Notes: a model not told the origin generated them from the sequence alone. A DNA stretch of 64,000 bases from Maribacter spongiicola (GCF_004364165.1 NZ_SOAY01000011.1:620001-684000), one strand, 5' to 3'. Numbered from the stretch's first letter, positions 27,717 to 37,235 are shown. Translations and numbers: made by a program.

Positions 27717-27815
27717 ATGCTTTACGACACCTACGGAGAAGAATACCTAATTTTTCTTCAAGATTTAAATGAGATTCTTAGTATCAACGAACTGGCTGAG
27801 TTGGACTATATGTAA
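27717..27815 (+). CDS. Small ORF 1, 32 residues, related to small ORF 2
   Basis: The ORF runs from ATG to TAA and encodes an acidic 32-residue peptide containing YLIFLQDLNEIL. It is followed 33 bases later by a second ORF with YQNFIQDLNSIL in the same relative place: 8 of 12 residues are identical. Such conservation of a hydrophobic QDLN core in two neighbouring tiny ORFs suggests that both are translated. A promoter-like element precedes it and a strong terminator follows the second ORF. No family is known to me. A peptide signal, small membrane-associated protein or toxin-like peptide are all possible. Confidence 0.45.
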   Translation: MLYDTYGEEYLIFLQDLNEILSINELAELDYM

Positions 27816-27848
27816 AAGTCAAATAAACCAAAACCAAAAAAAAATCCC

Positions 27849-27950
27849 ATGGCACACCAAAATCAAGATTTTTCATCTTATCAAAACTTTATTCAGGATC
27901 TTAATAGCATCCTCGTAAATTTTAATATCAATAAATTAACCTATTCATAG
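27849..27950 (+). CDS. Small ORF 2, 33 residues, related to small ORF 1
   Basis: The ORF runs from ATG to TAG and encodes 33 residues with YQNFIQDLNSIL, matching the core of small ORF 1. The rest of the two peptides differs, including the charge: ORF 1 is strongly acidic, ORF 2 nearly neutral. The duplicate order, short spacing and shared transcription unit ending in the terminator at 27973 argue for a real tandem pair. Function unknown. Confidence 0.45.
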   Translation: MAHQNQDFSSYQNFIQDLNSILVNFNINKLTYS

Positions 27951-27972
27951 TGTTTCAAAACAGTATAAAAAA

Positions 27973-28007
27973 GAAAGCGCCCGTATAAACGGGCGCTTTC
28001 TTTTTTT
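27973..28007. terminator. Strong bidirectional terminator between small ORFs and rpoD
   Basis: A perfect 12-bp stem (GAAAGCGCCCGT / ACGGGCGCTTTC) with a 4-base loop is flanked by A-rich and T7 tracts, so it can stop transcription from the small ORFs and from convergent rpoD. Confidence 0.92.
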
Positions 28008-28024
28008 AAAACAATTGGTAAGGT

Positions 28025-28888
28025 TTACCCTAAATAGGTCTTTAACAATTTACTTCTAGAGGCATGACGTAATTTACGTATTGCCTTTTCACGAATTTGT
28101 CTTACACGTTCTCTTGTTAGATCGAATGTCTGTCCAATTTCTGCCAAAGTCATTGATTGTTGATCACCGATACCATAATAAAGCTTTACAACATCTGCCT
28201 CTCTTGGAGATAGTGTGTCCAATGCTCTATTTATTTCAGTATTCAGAGACTGTTGTAATAAAATATTATCTGGTCTTGGAGACTCGCCTGAACGCAAAAC
28301 GTCATATAGGTTAGAATCTTCGCCTTCACGTAAAGGTGCATCCATAGATACATGTCTACCTGAATTCTTAAGTGATTGCTTCACTTCAGAAACCGTCATT
28401 TCTAATTCTTTTGCAATTTCTTCAGGAGAAGGCGGACGCTCATGTGCCTGCTCTAAGTAAGAAAATGTTTTTTTGATTTTATTAATTGAACCAATTTTGT
28501 TCAACGGTAAACGAACAACTCTAGATTGTTCCGCTAAAGCTTGTAGTATAGATTGCCTGATCCACCAAACGGCATAGGATATAAACTTAAATCCTCTTGT
28601 TTCATCAAATCTTTTTGCTGCTTTAACCAAGCCTAAATTTCCTTCATTTATTAAATCTGGTAATTTAAGACCTTGATTTTGATACTGTTTTGCTACGGAA
28701 ACTACGAACCTTAAGTTAGCAGTGGTCAATTTTTCCAAAGCTGCTTGACTACCTTCTCTAATCTTCTGCGCTAGTTCTACCTCTTCATTCGCTGTAATTA
28801 AATCAATTTTACTGATATCTTGCAAATATTTATCCAGTGATTTCGACTCACGATTCGTTACCTGCTTGATAATCTTTAGTTGCCTCAT
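28025..28888 (-). CDS. rpoD: Primary sigma factor of the Bacteroidota type
   Basis: The 287-residue sigma-70 has region 1.2 ([14 protein letters not shown]), region 2 with [32 protein letters not shown], region 3, and region 4 with [33 protein letters not shown]. It lacks the acidic region 1.1, as is normal for the Bacteroidota housekeeping sigma factor, which recognises TAnnTTTG promoters. Several such boxes are seen in this window. The gene stands alone, with the terminator at 27973 after it. Confidence 0.95.
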   Translation of the reverse strand: MRQLKIIKQVTNRESKSLDKYLQDISKIDLITANEEVELAQKIREGSQAALEKLTTANLRFVVSVAKQYQNQGLKLPDLINEGNLGLVKAAKRFDETRGFKFISYAVWWIRQSILQALAEQSRVVRLPLNKIGSINKIKKTFSYLEQAHERPPSPEEIAKELEMTVSEVKQSLKNSGRHVSMDAPLREGEDSNLYDVLRSGESPRPDNILLQQSLNTEINRALDTLSPREADVVKLYYGIGDQQSMTLAEIGQTFDLTRERVRQIREKAIRKLRHASRSKLLKTYLG

Positions 28889-29007
28889 ATGTGTGTATGG
28901 AATTTAGAAGTTGTACAAGTTTACAGTATACCGCTTTTTATCCGTATTTCCTAATGAATACCACTATTGTTGTACAGCATTTATTAGCTTTAACAAAGAT
29001 TTAAGCA

Positions 29008-29041
29008 TTTGAGGCTTTTATAGTTGTATAGCCTATTTTTG
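29008..29041 (+). promoter_or_regulatory. Candidate promoter of the DUF6155 gene
   Basis: TTTG at 29008-29011, a 22-base spacer and TATTTTTG at 29034-29041 match the Bacteroidota consensus, 20 bases before the ATG at 29062. Confidence 0.55.
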
Positions 29042-29061
29042 ATATTAGACACGAAATTTAT

Positions 29062-29571
29062 ATGAGTAAAAGAGCCTTAAAGACATATATATCCAAGCTT
29101 CCCAAAAAGGCTTTGGAACAGCAAATAATAGAGCTATATGAGAAATTCCCCACCGTAAAAACCTATTATGATTTTGCATTTAATCCCAAAGAAGATAAAC
29201 TGGTACAAGATGCCAAAGCCAAAATATCCAACGAATATTTTCCGCTGAAGCGAAAAAGACCAAAAGCAAGACGTTCTGTTGCTCAAAAATTCTTGAAACA
29301 TTTTATCAAACTAGGAGTTGACCCACATTTAATTGCCGATGTTATGTGCTATAATCTAGAAATTGCACAAACCTTTTCGATGGAGAAGAATGTACCCGAT
29401 TCTTTTTACAGAAGCATGCTGAATTCATTTAACGAGGTTATTCAATTTACTACCGTTCAGGGTGTTTTTCCTGAATTTCGAGAGCGTATCTTAAAAATAT
29501 ATACAGAAACACAAAATCAGAAATGGCTTTTTGAGGATGAATTCTCAAAAGCATTAGATATTATAGATTAG
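29062..29571 (+). CDS. DUF6155 family protein
   Basis: The 169-residue protein is basic, helical and cytosolic. Its start MSKRALKTYISKLPKKALEQQIIELYEKF and the following KTYYDFAFNP fit my memory of DUF6155, a family with no known function that is common in Bacteroidota. The gene is followed three bases later by the hydroxyacid dehydrogenase gene, so the two form an operon behind the candidate promoter at 29008. There is nothing in the sequence to suggest a catalytic site. Confidence 0.78.
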   Translation: MSKRALKTYISKLPKKALEQQIIELYEKFPTVKTYYDFAFNPKEDKLVQDAKAKISNEYFPLKRKRPKARRSVAQKFLKHFIKLGVDPHLIADVMCYNLEIAQTFSMEKNVPDSFYRSMLNSFNEVIQFTTVQGVFPEFRERILKIYTETQNQKWLFEDEFSKALDIID

Positions 29572-29574
29572 CAT

Positions 29575-30504
29575 ATGGCAATAGTTGTTATCAGACGGGA
29601 TAAGAAAATTGAACTTTGGAAAAATGCTCTAAAGAAAGCTAGCAATGGCATAAAAGTATATAGCTATCTAGAAAATCACCCAAAAGAAGAAATTACCATG
29701 GCGGTCATCTGGAAGCACCCAAAAGGTTCTTTGGCAGATTACCCTAATTTAAAATGTATTGCTTCTGCCGGTGCCGGGGTAGATTATATTTTTGAAGATG
29801 AAACCCGACCGATGAACGTTCCCATTACACGTATTGTGGATCCGTTTTTAGCGAGCGATATGTCTGAACATGTGCTAGCCGTGATATTGGCACATTTAAA
29901 AAACCTGAATGCCTATAAACTTGACCAAGTTGCAAATAATTGGGCACCAAAAGACTACCTGCGCATTAAAGATGTTACCATTGGTATTTTAGGTTTGGGC
30001 GAATTGGGGGCATTAACTGCTACCGATCTTACCAAATTCGGATTCAAAGTACAGGGGTGGAGCAGGAGTAAAAAGAAAATCGAGGGAGTAATAACCTTTT
30101 CTGGTGCTGATGCACAACAAGAGTTCTTAAAAACTACCAATGTGCTGGTGTGCTTATTGCCATTAACGCCAGCTACCGAAGGTATTCTAAATAAAGAACT
30201 GATGTCTCAACTACCTAAAAATGCCTTTGTAATTAATGTTGCCCGTGGCGGCCATTTAATTGACGAAGATTTAATTGAGCTGATAGATGCAGACCATCTT
30301 TCTGGGGCTTGCTTAGATGTATACCATACAGAGCCATTACCCGAAAGCCATCCTTTTTGGAATCATAAAAAAGTGCACATGACACCTCATTATGCCAGTG
30401 TTTCTGATACAACCTCCGTTATTCCGCAGCTAATAGAAAACTACAACAGGATAAGTTCTGGAGAAAAATTGCAAAATTTAGTAGATTCTGACAAGGGTTA
30501 TTAA
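29575..30504 (+). CDS. ghrA: Glyoxylate/hydroxypyruvate reductase A
   Basis: The 309-residue D-2-hydroxyacid dehydrogenase has the NAD(P) loop GILGLGELG, the catalytic Arg in INVARGGHLI, Glu in YHTEPLPESHPFW and His in MTPHYASVS. The short catalytic domain and PLPESHPFW ending are typical of the GhrA branch, which reduces glyoxylate and hydroxypyruvate with NADPH. It lies three bases after the DUF6155 gene. Confidence 0.87.
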   Translation: MAIVVIRRDKKIELWKNALKKASNGIKVYSYLENHPKEEITMAVIWKHPKGSLADYPNLKCIASAGAGVDYIFEDETRPMNVPITRIVDPFLASDMSEHVLAVILAHLKNLNAYKLDQVANNWAPKDYLRIKDVTIGILGLGELGALTATDLTKFGFKVQGWSRSKKKIEGVITFSGADAQQEFLKTTNVLVCLLPLTPATEGILNKELMSQLPKNAFVINVARGGHLIDEDLIELIDADHLSGACLDVYHTEPLPESHPFWNHKKVHMTPHYASVSDTTSVIPQLIENYNRISSGEKLQNLVDSDKGY

Positions 30505-30603
30505 TATTGTTTTTTTCAAGTTTTTTATTTCCTAGACCCATAAAAATCACATAATTTTATAAGGTTTTTGCATTGTTAACATAAATAAACGCCTACAAAC
30601 CTT

Positions 30604-32115
30604 TTGAAGCTACATAACGAGATTACTGAAAAAACCCTTTATGATTATCAAGAGGAGGATCTTCATTCCATTTTTAAGTATTTAGATGAGAATGGCGATA
30701 ATTCTAACCTGTTGTACCAATTACCTACCGGTGGTGGTAAAACCGTGGTATTTTCTGAAATTGCCAAACGCTATATTGCAAAGACAAACAAGAAGGTCAT
30801 TGTTCTTACCCATCGTATAGAGTTAAGTCAGCAGACTTCTAGAATGCTAAAGGGCTTTGGGGTAAAAAACAAGATAATCAATAGCGAAGTTAAAGAGTGG
30901 CAAGACCAAGATGAGTTTATGTGTTTTGTGGCCATGGTCGAAACATTAAATAACCGTCTTCAAGAAGAGAAAGTCGAGATAAATAATATCGGACTAGTTA
31001 TTATCGATGAGGCGCATTACAACTCGTTCCGTAAACTATTTAAATTCTTTGAGAACTCCGTTATTCTTGGGGTTACGGCTACTCCGTTGAGTTCTAATAT
31101 TAAGCTACCCATGAAAGACAACTATAAAAAGTTGATTGTGGGCGAGTCAATAGAATCGTTAATACAGAAGAAATTTTTGGCAAAGGCAAACATGTATAAT
31201 TATGATGTTAGCTTACAGACCTTAAAATTGGGTATTAGTGGCGATTATACCGTAAAATCTTCTGATGAACTGTATGGTAACCACAGTATGTTGAACAAAT
31301 TGGTTTCTGCCTATAATGAAATAGGTAAAGGCACAAAAACCTTAATATTCAATAACGGAATTAATACCTCAAAATACGTTTACGAAATCTTTAAAAAGGC
31401 TGGTTATAATATTCGTCACCTTGACAATAAGAACAATGCTACCGAACGAAAAGATATTCTAAAATGGTTCAAAGAAACTCCTGATGCTATTCTTACTTCA
31501 GTGAGTATACTGACAACTGGTTTTGATGAACCTAGTGTTGAGACTATTATATTAAACCGTGCTACGCGCTCTCTTACCCTTTATTTTCAAATGATTGGTC
31601 GTGGCTCTAGATACTTACCTCAAAAGCAAGAATTCAACGTTATTGATATGGGGAACAACGTAGCTCGTTTCGGGTTATGGAATGCAGGTATCGATTGGCA
31701 AGAAATATTTCATTTTCCTGATTTCTACTTAGAGAACATTAAGAACGACGAAGAAATTGAACGGGAATTCGTGTATGAAATGCCGCCTGATCTCCGTGCA
31801 GAATTTGCAAATTCTACCGATATCGATTTTGATATTAAGGCAGAATATAAGAAGAGCTTTGCCAACGGTGAGAAATCTAAATTGGTACTTGAAAAGAGTA
31901 TTCAGCAGCATGCTAAAATTTGCGTTGAAAATTCTGAAGATGTTTTTGATGCCCGTATTCTAGCCAAAAAATTAAAAGAGGAAATCAAATATCGTGTTCG
32001 CCAATATTCATATTGTATAATGAATAATACAAAGAACTATAAAGAATGGCTAGAAGAAGATTATGAGCGAAAATTGCGTTCTAAAATCTCTAAGATGTTT
32101 GCAGCGAAAATGTAA
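30604..32115 (+). CDS. SF2 DEAD/DEAH helicase, RadD-like
   Basis: The 503-residue protein starts at TTG 30604; a stop lies in frame at 30586 and the next Met is far inside. Helicase motifs are in order: YQEEDL, motif I PTGGGKT, motif II IDEAH, motif III VTATPL, motif V TSVSILTTGFDEPSVETI and motif VI QMIGRGSRY. The layout resembles RadD (YejH)-type DNA helicases used in repair. The C-terminal 120 residues are helical and lack the zinc cysteines of RadD. The gene stands alone. Confidence 0.85.
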   Translation: MKLHNEITEKTLYDYQEEDLHSIFKYLDENGDNSNLLYQLPTGGGKTVVFSEIAKRYIAKTNKKVIVLTHRIELSQQTSRMLKGFGVKNKIINSEVKEWQDQDEFMCFVAMVETLNNRLQEEKVEINNIGLVIIDEAHYNSFRKLFKFFENSVILGVTATPLSSNIKLPMKDNYKKLIVGESIESLIQKKFLAKANMYNYDVSLQTLKLGISGDYTVKSSDELYGNHSMLNKLVSAYNEIGKGTKTLIFNNGINTSKYVYEIFKKAGYNIRHLDNKNNATERKDILKWFKETPDAILTSVSILTTGFDEPSVETIILNRATRSLTLYFQMIGRGSRYLPQKQEFNVIDMGNNVARFGLWNAGIDWQEIFHFPDFYLENIKNDEEIEREFVYEMPPDLRAEFANSTDIDFDIKAEYKKSFANGEKSKLVLEKSIQQHAKICVENSEDVFDARILAKKLKEEIKYRVRQYSYCIMNNTKNYKEWLEEDYERKLRSKISKMFAAKM

Positions 32116-32279
32116 ATTTTAAAGAAGTTTTAAATTCACAACTACGTTTGGTCTCATTATCAATTCGCTATTCTAGGTTGATGATAATTAGTTGATATTC
32201 AAAAATACCCTGTGGGTTATTTATATTCATATAAGTTGTTTAAATTCAAGTGCTAGAACCACCAGAATTTACCCTTCTA

Positions 32280-34490
32280 ATGAAAAACCGCTTATTCTAC
32301 TTCATTTCACTGCTTACACTTGTCTTTTATGCAATTGCCGGATACCACTTTTTAACCGGTTGGCATCCGCTTATAATGATGCTCATAGCCATTCTTTTAG
32401 GGGTAGTCATCAATTTTGGTGTTTATATCCTATTTAATTTTTTAGGAAAAAGAATCAGGAGTATACCACTGAAATCGGTTACGGCAATTTTGAGCGGTAT
32501 CGTAGTTTTCATCATTTTAAAATATGTTGGTTTTGGGTGGCCTTTGGTACTCTATAGTACAATTGCCGCTGTCGGTATACTTTTGTGTATTGCCATTTAT
32601 AGATTTCAATTAAAAAGAAATTTTTCTTCAAGTGCTTTTCTAATCATAATGCTCATCGGTATCGGTTATATCTTATTCATTTTAGCTAATTCAGGTACTG
32701 ACCCTTATGATAAAGAAGTTCCTTTGGCTTTTTCTGAGAGTACTTCAATGGTTTCTGAAGTGGAGATAGAGAATCCTGCTGCTACTGGTTCTTACACGGT
32801 TAAAACATTTACGTATGGCAGCGGAACTGACGAGCAACGTGAGGAGTTCTCAACGGGAGTAACCTACACCACCAATTCCGTAGATGGTACCTGGCTAATT
32901 CCTGATTGGAAGGACAAAAAGAAAAAATGGCGTGAACGTTATTGGGGTTTCGGTGCTGAAAACTTTCCGCTAAATGGCAGGGTGTATATGCCCGAGGGCA
33001 ATGGTCCTTTTCCATTAACGCTCATTGTGCACGGTAACCATAGTATGATCGATTACTCTGATGATGGTTATGGCTATTTAGGCGAACTTTTGGCAAGTAG
33101 GGGAATCATAACTGTTTCGGTGGATGAAAATTTTTTAAACGGACATTGGTCCGGTGATTTTATGGGTAAAGAAATGCCAGCTCGTGCTTGGTTGCTTCTA
33201 AAACATTTAGAACAGTGGCGAAACTGGAATAATGAAGATGGTCATGAGTTATCTCACAAAGTAGATATGGAGAATATTATGCTCGTTGGTCATTCTCGTG
33301 GTGGCGAGGCGGTTTCTATCGCAGCAGCTTATAATCCGTTACCCTACTTTCCTGATCAGGCGAATCAGAAATTCGATTTTAATTTTAATATTAAAGGTGT
33401 CGTGGCACTAGCGCCTACAGATTATAGATATGATCGCAAAATCATACTCAACAATATCAATTTTTTGAGCATACAAGGTTCTTATGATGCCGATGAAGTT
33501 AGCTTTTGGGGTATGAGACCGTATCGCCGTTTGCAGTATACAGATTCTATTAATCGATTTAAATCGGGAGTATATATTCACCATGCAAATCACGGCCAAT
33601 TTAATTCCACTTGGGGTAATTCAGATTTTGGAGCACCGACAAAGTGGTTGTTGAATCTAAAGCCATTACTTAAAGAGAAACAACAGCAAGAAGCTGCCAA
33701 GGTATTTATTAGTGCTTTTGCCGATGCTAGTTTAAAAGGCAAAAAAGAATATCGCTCTATTTTTAAGAACGTTGCCGTAGCCAAACAATGGTTACCTGTG
33801 GAACATTATTTGACATCTTTTGAGCCATCTAATTTTCATACTATTGCTAATTTTGAAGAGGATTTAGATATCACTACCGCTAAAAATAGTACAAGTATTA
33901 ATACGAGCAACTTAGGATTATGGAAAGAGCAATACCTGCCAACACGAGATGAAGGTAGCCAAGAGAATAATGCTGTTATTTTAGGATGGGATTATGAAAA
34001 CCGGACTAGTTCTTCGGATAAAGGAGTGTATGAATTAAGGCTTTCTGCGGATGATTCTATTTCGTTTTCAGCAAAATCAAGTTTACAATTTACACTCGGG
34101 GCAGGAAATCATGAATGGCTAGATATTAATTTAACGGAAGCTCAGAAGGAAGCAAAGAAAGATGAAGAGAAACGGGAAGTTCCAGAACTGGATTTCACTA
34201 TTCAGCTAACAGATGAATCAGGACAAACTAGTTCCTTAAAAGTGAGTGAGATTAAAGGCATTACAAAACCCTTAAAAACTAGGTTTACCAAATTCGCATT
34301 TTTAGATAAGCAAATGATCGGTGCAGATTGGGAAGTTCAACTGCAGACCTATCATTTTCCCATGAAAACCTTTTACATCATTAACTCCGAATTTAATGTG
34401 GATGCTATAAGTTCCATAAAATTCATTTTTGACCAAACGGATTATGGGGTAGTGGTGCTTGATGAAATTGGTGTTTCCGGAGATGATTAG
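32280..34490 (+). CDS. Membrane-anchored alpha/beta hydrolase
   Basis: From the ATG at 32280 the protein has 736 residues. Five or so hydrophobic helices fill residues 1-150, and a large soluble domain follows. The hydrolase core shows LTLIVHGNHS (oxyanion region) and the nucleophile elbow VGHSRGG with Ser339. The remaining 300 residues include beta-rich segments of unknown fold. The substrate is unknown; a lipase, esterase or peptidase are all possible. An earlier GTG at 32250 is in frame but only adds ten residues. Confidence 0.78.
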   Translation: MKNRLFYFISLLTLVFYAIAGYHFLTGWHPLIMMLIAILLGVVINFGVYILFNFLGKRIRSIPLKSVTAILSGIVVFIILKYVGFGWPLVLYSTIAAVGILLCIAIYRFQLKRNFSSSAFLIIMLIGIGYILFILANSGTDPYDKEVPLAFSESTSMVSEVEIENPAATGSYTVKTFTYGSGTDEQREEFSTGVTYTTNSVDGTWLIPDWKDKKKKWRERYWGFGAENFPLNGRVYMPEGNGPFPLTLIVHGNHSMIDYSDDGYGYLGELLASRGIITVSVDENFLNGHWSGDFMGKEMPARAWLLLKHLEQWRNWNNEDGHELSHKVDMENIMLVGHSRGGEAVSIAAAYNPLPYFPDQANQKFDFNFNIKGVVALAPTDYRYDRKIILNNINFLSIQGSYDADEVSFWGMRPYRRLQYTDSINRFKSGVYIHHANHGQFNSTWGNSDFGAPTKWLLNLKPLLKEKQQQEAAKVFISAFADASLKGKKEYRSIFKNVAVAKQWLPVEHYLTSFEPSNFHTIANFEEDLDITTAKNSTSINTSNLGLWKEQYLPTRDEGSQENNAVILGWDYENRTSSSDKGVYELRLSADDSISFSAKSSLQFTLGAGNHEWLDINLTEAQKEAKKDEEKREVPELDFTIQLTDESGQTSSLKVSEIKGITKPLKTRFTKFAFLDKQMIGADWEVQLQTYHFPMKTFYIINSEFNVDAISSIKFIFDQTDYGVVVLDEIGVSGDD

Positions 34491-34546
34491 TTGTTGGTTG
34501 TTCGTTGTTGGTTGTTCGTTGTTGGTTGTTCGTTGATGGGTGTTCG
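34491..34546. repeat. 14-bp tandem repeat, four copies
   Basis: Three perfect copies of TTGTTGGTTGTTCG are followed by a fourth with two changes. The array starts directly after the stop codon of the hydrolase gene and leads into the interspersed-repeat zone. Confidence 0.93.
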
Positions 34547-34589
34547 TCCTAGCGAGCAGAGCGCGGCTATCTGTTTGTTTGGAACACGC
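34545..34589. repeat. Interspersed repeat R1, copy a
   Basis: TAGCGAGCAGAGCGCGGC then TATCTGTTTGTTTGG and AACACGC match the R1 copies at 41911 and 42189. R1 is an intergenic element resembling the GTCATTGCGAGC...GCAATCTG repeats common in Bacteroidota genomes. Confidence 0.8.
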
Positions 34590-34611
34590 GAATATTCTAT
34601 ACAACTCTTTT

Positions 34612-34720
34612 GTCAGTTCGAGTGAATTTCGAGACACGAGAAATTAGCTTGCCCGCCGATTAGGAGGGTATCGAGAACCCTTTTGTGTACCAAAGTTCTC
34701 GATACCTGCCCGCCGGCAGG
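34612..34720. repeat. Interspersed repeat R2, copy a, with hairpins
   Basis: TCAGTTCGAGTGAATTTCGA is the R2 core. It is followed by a perfect 12-bp inverted repeat GGTATCGAGAAC / GTTCTCGATACC (34667-34678 and 34695-34706) and a small GC-rich hairpin CCTGCC/GGCAGG at 34705-34720. No T run follows, so it is not a terminator. Confidence 0.8.
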
Positions 34721-34840
34721 CAGGCATCTTTTAAGTTTCCGCTATGCTGCAACTAAAAGCCACTCGAAGTGACAGTATTACTAAACTAGAACATTGGAAA
34801 CTGAAACTGAGTACTGAAAACTATTTTCTAGCAATCAACG

Positions 34841-34879
34841 AACAGATTGCCACATCGCGAAAAGCTCCTCGCAAAGACG
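34841..34879. repeat. Interspersed repeat R1, copy b
   Basis: AACAGATTGCCACATCGCGA then AAAGCTCCTCGCAAAGACG is the reverse-arm form of R1, also at 38831 and 42137. The interval 34491-34956 holds no gene other than these repeats. Confidence 0.85.
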
Positions 34880-34977
34880 AATTAAAACTGAATACGGCTA
34901 ACTGAAACTGCCTACTGATACTATAAACTTGCCAACCAACAACCATTTCCCTTACTTTGTACTTAATACTTCGGACT

Positions 34978-36225
34978 TTGTACTTAAAAAATAACACCAA
35001 ACAACTCCTCGTAATTGCACTTGTATGGCCAGAACCTGCATCTACAGCTGCTGGAGTGCGCATGATGCAATTATTAGATGTGTTTAAAAAGCAAGGGTAT
35101 TCGATAACCGTTGCGTCGGCGGCTTCTAAGTCTGATTATTCGGCGGATATGGAAGCTCTTGGATATCAAACGGCAGATATTAAAATGAACGATAGTTCTT
35201 TTGATGTTTTTGTAAAAGATCTGAATCCTGATGTGGTGTTGTTTGATCGCTTTTTGACCGAAGAACAGTTTGGGTGGCGCGTGGCGGAAAACTGTCCCGA
35301 TGCGCTTCGTATGTTAGATACCGAAGATTTACATTCGCTACGTCATGTACGTGAGCAATGCTTTAAAAAAGATATTCCATTTACTACAGATGCTTGGTTG
35401 GCAGATGATAAAACCAAACGTGAAATCGCAAGTATTTATCGATGCGATTTGTCATTAATTATCTCTAGTTACGAATTAGAATTATTGACCGATGTCATAA
35501 AAATAGACAAAAGTCTACTAATGTTACTTCCTTTTATGGTCGATGAAGTTACTAATGAAACTACTTGGAAAACCTTTAAGGAAAGAACGGATTTCGTATT
35601 TATTGGTGGAGGAAAACACGCGCCCAATATTGATGCGGTAAAATGCTTAAAATCGATTATATGGCCATTAATTCGTAAACAATTGCCAGAAGCCAAACTA
35701 CATATTTACGGTGCTTATTTACCGCAGCAAATTGTAGAAATGAATAATCCAACAACGGGATTTCTAGTTCACGGTAGGGCAGAAGATGTGAATGAAGTAA
35801 TGCAATCCGCAAAAGTATGCCTAGCTCCGCTACGTTTTGGTGCGGGAATTAAAGGAAAACTACTTTCTGCTATGCAAAACGGTACACCAAGTGTTACTAC
35901 CACTATTGGTGCCGAAGGCATGCACGGCATTTTAGATTGGAACGGTGGTATAGAAGATGAGCCTTCTGAGTTTGCAAATGCCGCTGTACGTTTGTACACA
36001 ACTGAACCTGAATGGGAAAACGCTCAAGAAAAAGGTAAAACCTTAGTGAATACTTTGTATGCTAAAACCAGTTTAGAAAGTATTCTTTTAGAAAAAATAG
36101 ATCAACTTGAAAGGGGGTTAAAATCTCACAGAACAAAAAACTTCACAGGGGCTTTATTACAGCACCAAACCATGACAGCAACTAAGTTTATGAGCAAGTG
36201 GATTGAGGAGAAGAATAGAAGGTGA
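34978..36225 (+). CDS. Family 4-type glycosyltransferase
   Basis: From TTG 34978 the protein has 415 residues (a TTG at 34957 is also in frame; both lie in a duplicated CTTTGTACTTAA, so the start is uncertain). The GT-B pattern includes VWPEPASTAAGVRMMQLLDVF at the N-terminus, DFVFIGGGKHAPNIDAVK, KLHIYGAY and the donor-site LAPLRFGAGIKGKLLSAMQNGTPSVTT. The enzyme transfers a sugar from a nucleotide donor in the cytosol. It is a lone gene surrounded by repeats, with no other glycan genes beside it. Confidence 0.85.
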   Translation: MYLKNNTKQLLVIALVWPEPASTAAGVRMMQLLDVFKKQGYSITVASAASKSDYSADMEALGYQTADIKMNDSSFDVFVKDLNPDVVLFDRFLTEEQFGWRVAENCPDALRMLDTEDLHSLRHVREQCFKKDIPFTTDAWLADDKTKREIASIYRCDLSLIISSYELELLTDVIKIDKSLLMLLPFMVDEVTNETTWKTFKERTDFVFIGGGKHAPNIDAVKCLKSIIWPLIRKQLPEAKLHIYGAYLPQQIVEMNNPTTGFLVHGRAEDVNEVMQSAKVCLAPLRFGAGIKGKLLSAMQNGTPSVTTTIGAEGMHGILDWNGGIEDEPSEFANAAVRLYTTEPEWENAQEKGKTLVNTLYAKTSLESILLEKIDQLERGLKSHRTKNFTGALLQHQTMTATKFMSKWIEEKNRR

Positions 36226-36232
36226 TGATAAG

Positions 36233-36371
36233 TTTCGTTATCGTTTATGTGTAAGGAACTTTGCGTGATTGTGTGCGAGGATTCTCCGCAGGAAAATCAG
36301 AGTTAGCAAACACGCAACGACCAAACGGTTTAACTAAAATAAGCAATGTTTTTTACACGATGTTGTATGCA
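36233..36371. repeat. Left flank of the protease cassette, nested inverted repeats
   Basis: TTTCGTTATC at 36233-36242 and GTTGTATGCA at 36362-36371 are exact reverse complements of GATAACGAAA at 37283-37292 and TGCATACAAC at 37236-37245. The inner arm ends two bases before the protease stop codon. Confidence 0.7.
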
Positions 36372-36373
36372 GT

Positions 36374-37216
36374 TTATTTTGGTCTAAATGTGTTTAATAT
36401 TTCATCAATTACCTCTGCTGATACAGCAACCGAATAGCTTGAATTATTTAGTACATTATTTGAAATGTATGGGATGTATTGAGACACTACACCTACTAAT
36501 TGGAAATTTCCTTCCGAATCATAACTATAGACTGGACCTCCACTATTGCCACCATAAGCAGGACAATCTAAAATTATAGTTCTTTTTACTTTATATATAC
36601 CAGCTACTATTCCTTTTCTCAATAATGGTTTATTATAGTCGAATTGGGGACTTTTTTGTATTCCAAGTGTTTTCGGATATCCGAATATATATGTGTCTAA
36701 TCCTAAAATAGTTTCCTCTATTGAAGCTAAACGTTTAGAATCTATTGTTGTCCAACTATTTCCTTCATAAACATTAATTTCTTTGAAATCTGCTGCGGTG
36801 ACATAGTTTATTTTTCCATCAACGATTTTCCCTATAATTAATACTGCAACATCATTATCATCCAGAAATCTAATTAAATTATCATTAAGCATTTGACCTA
36901 CATTAATACTGACAGTATTCATTTTTTCTTCAGTTACCTTACCAAAATATGATATGTTCAAAATGTTGTCTTTGAGATTAAAAACGCCATTGCTATCATT
37001 AGTTCCAAGTACATGTTTAGCTGTCACGAGATATACAAAATCTCCAACAGCAGTATTATCTCTTACTAAAAAACCACTACCAAATTCAATTTTGTTATTT
37101 GTTTTAAATTCGAGGTAAATGGAATTTTCAATTATTTTGTTTTTATTAATACTTTGTTGTCCATTCATGTTTAAAAATATCAGGAATAATATCGCGAGTA
37201 ATTTATTTTTAATCAT
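36374..37216 (-). CDS. Secreted trypsin-like serine protease
   Basis: The 280-residue protein has a signal peptide (cleavage near NGQQS) and a chymotrypsin-type domain: His in VTAKHVL, Asp in DDNDVAVL and Ser in YGGNSGGPVYS form the full triad. It is small and has no PDZ domain, unlike DegP. The gene is lone and sits inside nested inverted repeats (36233-36371 and 37236-37292), which suggests that it arrived as a cassette. Target and role are unknown. Confidence 0.82.
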   Translation of the reverse strand: MIKNKLLAILFLIFLNMNGQQSINKNKIIENSIYLEFKTNNKIEFGSGFLVRDNTAVGDFVYLVTAKHVLGTNDSNGVFNLKDNILNISYFGKVTEEKMNTVSINVGQMLNDNLIRFLDDNDVAVLIIGKIVDGKINYVTAADFKEINVYEGNSWTTIDSKRLASIEETILGLDTYIFGYPKTLGIQKSPQFDYNKPLLRKGIVAGIYKVKRTIILDCPAYGGNSGGPVYSYDSEGNFQLVGVVSQYIPYISNNVLNNSSYSVAVSAEVIDEILNTFRPK

Positions 37217-37235
37217 TTGTCAGTTTTATTGAAAT

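Noticed and set aside
34491..34546. CRISPR-like array
   Set aside because: Units are directly adjacent with no spacers and no cas genes are present; the same holds for the array at 18471.
34302..34637. Open frame on the minus strand across the hydrolase 3' end and the tandem repeat
   Set aside because: Low-complexity translation antisense to a clear gene and across repeats.
34667..34706. Rho-independent terminator
   Set aside because: Strong stem but no T run on either side; the same structure recurs in R2 at 42029, so it belongs to the repeat.
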